A DNA stretch of 6,429 nucleotides from CAZYPH01 sp964649095 (GTDB lineage: Bacteria; Bdellovibrionota; UBA1018; UBA923). The stretch spans positions 1 through 6,429 of the forward strand of contig CAZYPH010000124.1 in NCBI GenBank assembly GCA_964649095.1, given 5' to 3'. Positions 5,418-6,429 of the stretch are shown one piece after another (positions within the stretch are counted from its first letter, which is position 1; every line of letters begins with the position of its first letter). Position numbers and translations under genes: made by a program. The notes beneath the pieces are model-generated. The model made no database searches, was not told the DNA's origin, and saw nothing but the letters and a program-made list of their open reading frames with translations.

Positions 5418-6419
5418 ATGCTTTGTGAAACAAGTGTTGCCGAGATTAAAAATCAAGCCAATGATTTAAGTATGACAATGCCAAACCCTACAAAACGATC
5501 GCTGTTTCAGACATTCTGTTTAACTACTTTGCCAATACTAATCGTCGTAGGTTTAGATTTTTTTGCCAAGGCAATGGCACGGCTCTACACACCCGAAAGC
5601 GTCGTTGAGAACGCGGGTTTAATGCTTGGGTTTCTATCGCGTTCGTCAAGCCAGGTGCGTATGGTGCACCTTTCAACCGTAGGGGCTTTTCTTTTTGTCA
5701 TTTATATTTTGATTCAGGTACTTTTGCCTCCAAAAATACGTTTATTTAGAATTGGCCTAGCCATCGTCATGGGCGGTATTTCAGGCAACTGGATAGAACG
5801 TTTTTGGCACGGCTACGTCACCGATCATATTCAACTCAAGTTATTTAACTATGCGTCACCCATTTTTAACATCGCTGACGCCCTACAATGGTTTGGGTAC
5901 GCTATTATTTTATATGCTCTGGTGCTCTCTCACGAGCGTCATCATTTATTTCCCGAAAACGATGAACGTACTGGGTATTGGATTGATGCCAAGTACCAAC
6001 TAAAATACTGCCTAACACTCGTAGGTGTCGGATTATGTTTCTCGCTCTTATTAGGAGTATTTAGTTACGCCTTCTTTAAATATGTGTTGATAGAACTTAA
6101 TCCCAGCCTAGCGCCCAGCTTCTTGGCTCAAAACTATTTGTACCCCTATCTGGTAGATATGCTGCTGGTGTGTAGTGTGTTTTTGATTGTGCTCTTTTTA
6201 ACCGGAGTCACGTTGTCACATAGAATCTCGGGGCCACTGTTTGCGTTTCAACGATATATTAGGGCTCGCATTGATGAAAGAAATAGCGGCATCGACCTCG
6301 CCTACAGTAAACCGTTTAAGTTGAGATCACAGGATGATCTAAAATTACTAGAGCCGTTATCCTTAGAAATCGTAGAGGCCTTAAATACAAATTTAGAGAT
6401 CAAAACGACGCAAAAATAA
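5418..6419 (+). CDS. lspA: Signal peptidase II (LspA) fused to a two-helix HAMP-like module
   Basis: LspA is the inner-membrane aspartyl protease that cleaves the signal peptide of prolipoproteins after lipid attachment. From the ATG at 5418 there are 333 residues, about twice the usual 160-170. Residues 33-170 show the LspA plan: TM1 with LDFFAK (D47, K51), the ENAGLMLGFL segment at 64-73, GNWIERFWHGYVTDHI at 123-138 with catalytic D136, and FNIADA at 150-155 with catalytic D154. The 18-residue spacing of the two aspartates fits the family. The usual GNxxDR motif here reads GNxxER. Residues 186-265 then add two more helices (about 196-221 and 244-265) around a short extracytoplasmic loop. 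The cytoplasmic segment SHRISGPLFAFQRYI to EALN (267-323) resembles a HAMP linker. No output domain follows. The ATG at 5472 (315 residues) starts closer to TM1 and may be the true start; neither has a good Shine-Dalgarno. Confidence 0.93.
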   Translation: MLCETSVAEIKNQANDLSMTMPNPTKRSLFQTFCLTTLPILIVVGLDFFAKAMARLYTPESVVENAGLMLGFLSRSSSQVRMVHLSTVGAFLFVIYILIQVLLPPKIRLFRIGLAIVMGGISGNWIERFWHGYVTDHIQLKLFNYASPIFNIADALQWFGYAIILYALVLSHERHHLFPENDERTGYWIDAKYQLKYCLTLVGVGLCFSLLLGVFSYAFFKYVLIELNPSLAPSFLAQNYLYPYLVDMLLVCSVFLIVLFLTGVTLSHRISGPLFAFQRYIRARIDERNSGIDLAYSKPFKLRSQDDLKLLEPLSLEIVEALNTNLEIKTTQK

Positions 6420-6429
6420 TAGGTTTACG

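Overview
The window carries a housekeeping cluster from a Gram-negative bacterium. Its moderate-to-low GC and its gene order (tilS, ftsH, cdaA, cdaR) recall Bdellovibrio-like and other former deltaproteobacteria; this placement is an inference from gene order and protein style, not a database match.

Minus-strand block (right to left, about 4952 to 1). tilS (tRNA-Ile2 lysidine synthetase) is followed after about 140 bp by ftsH (membrane AAA+ zinc protease). Then come cdaA (membrane diadenylate cyclase making c-di-AMP) and cdaR (YbbR-domain partner of CdaA), which is cut by the left window edge. cdaA and cdaR overlap by 4 bases and are very likely translationally coupled. The tilS-ftsH gap holds a degenerate 13-bp repeat array of A6G tracts just before the ftsH ribosome binding site. 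The folP gene that often lies between ftsH and cdaA in related clusters is absent.

Centre (4953-5135). A tRNA gene with anticodon CAU and an encoded CCA end lies on the plus strand, divergent from tilS. It is most likely elongator tRNA-Met, but tRNA-Ile2, the substrate of TilS, is not fully excluded. A 23-codon open frame that reads like the start of a signal peptide runs directly into the tRNA.

Right part (5137-6429). A 61-codon minus-strand gene for a single-pass membrane protein has a strong ribosome binding site. It is divergent from a plus-strand gene for an enlarged signal peptidase II. That protein keeps the LspA catalytic aspartates but continues into two extra membrane helices and a HAMP-like cytoplasmic segment. 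The space between these two genes contains two tandem 11-bp palindromes set 17 bp apart, a candidate operator.

The most unusual items are the LspA-HAMP fusion, the tandem palindromes, the A6G array and the signal-peptide-like frame ending in the tRNA. The known genes link membrane proteostasis (FtsH), c-di-AMP signalling (CdaA/CdaR), lipoprotein maturation (LspA) and decoding of AUA/AUG codons (TilS, tRNA-CAU).
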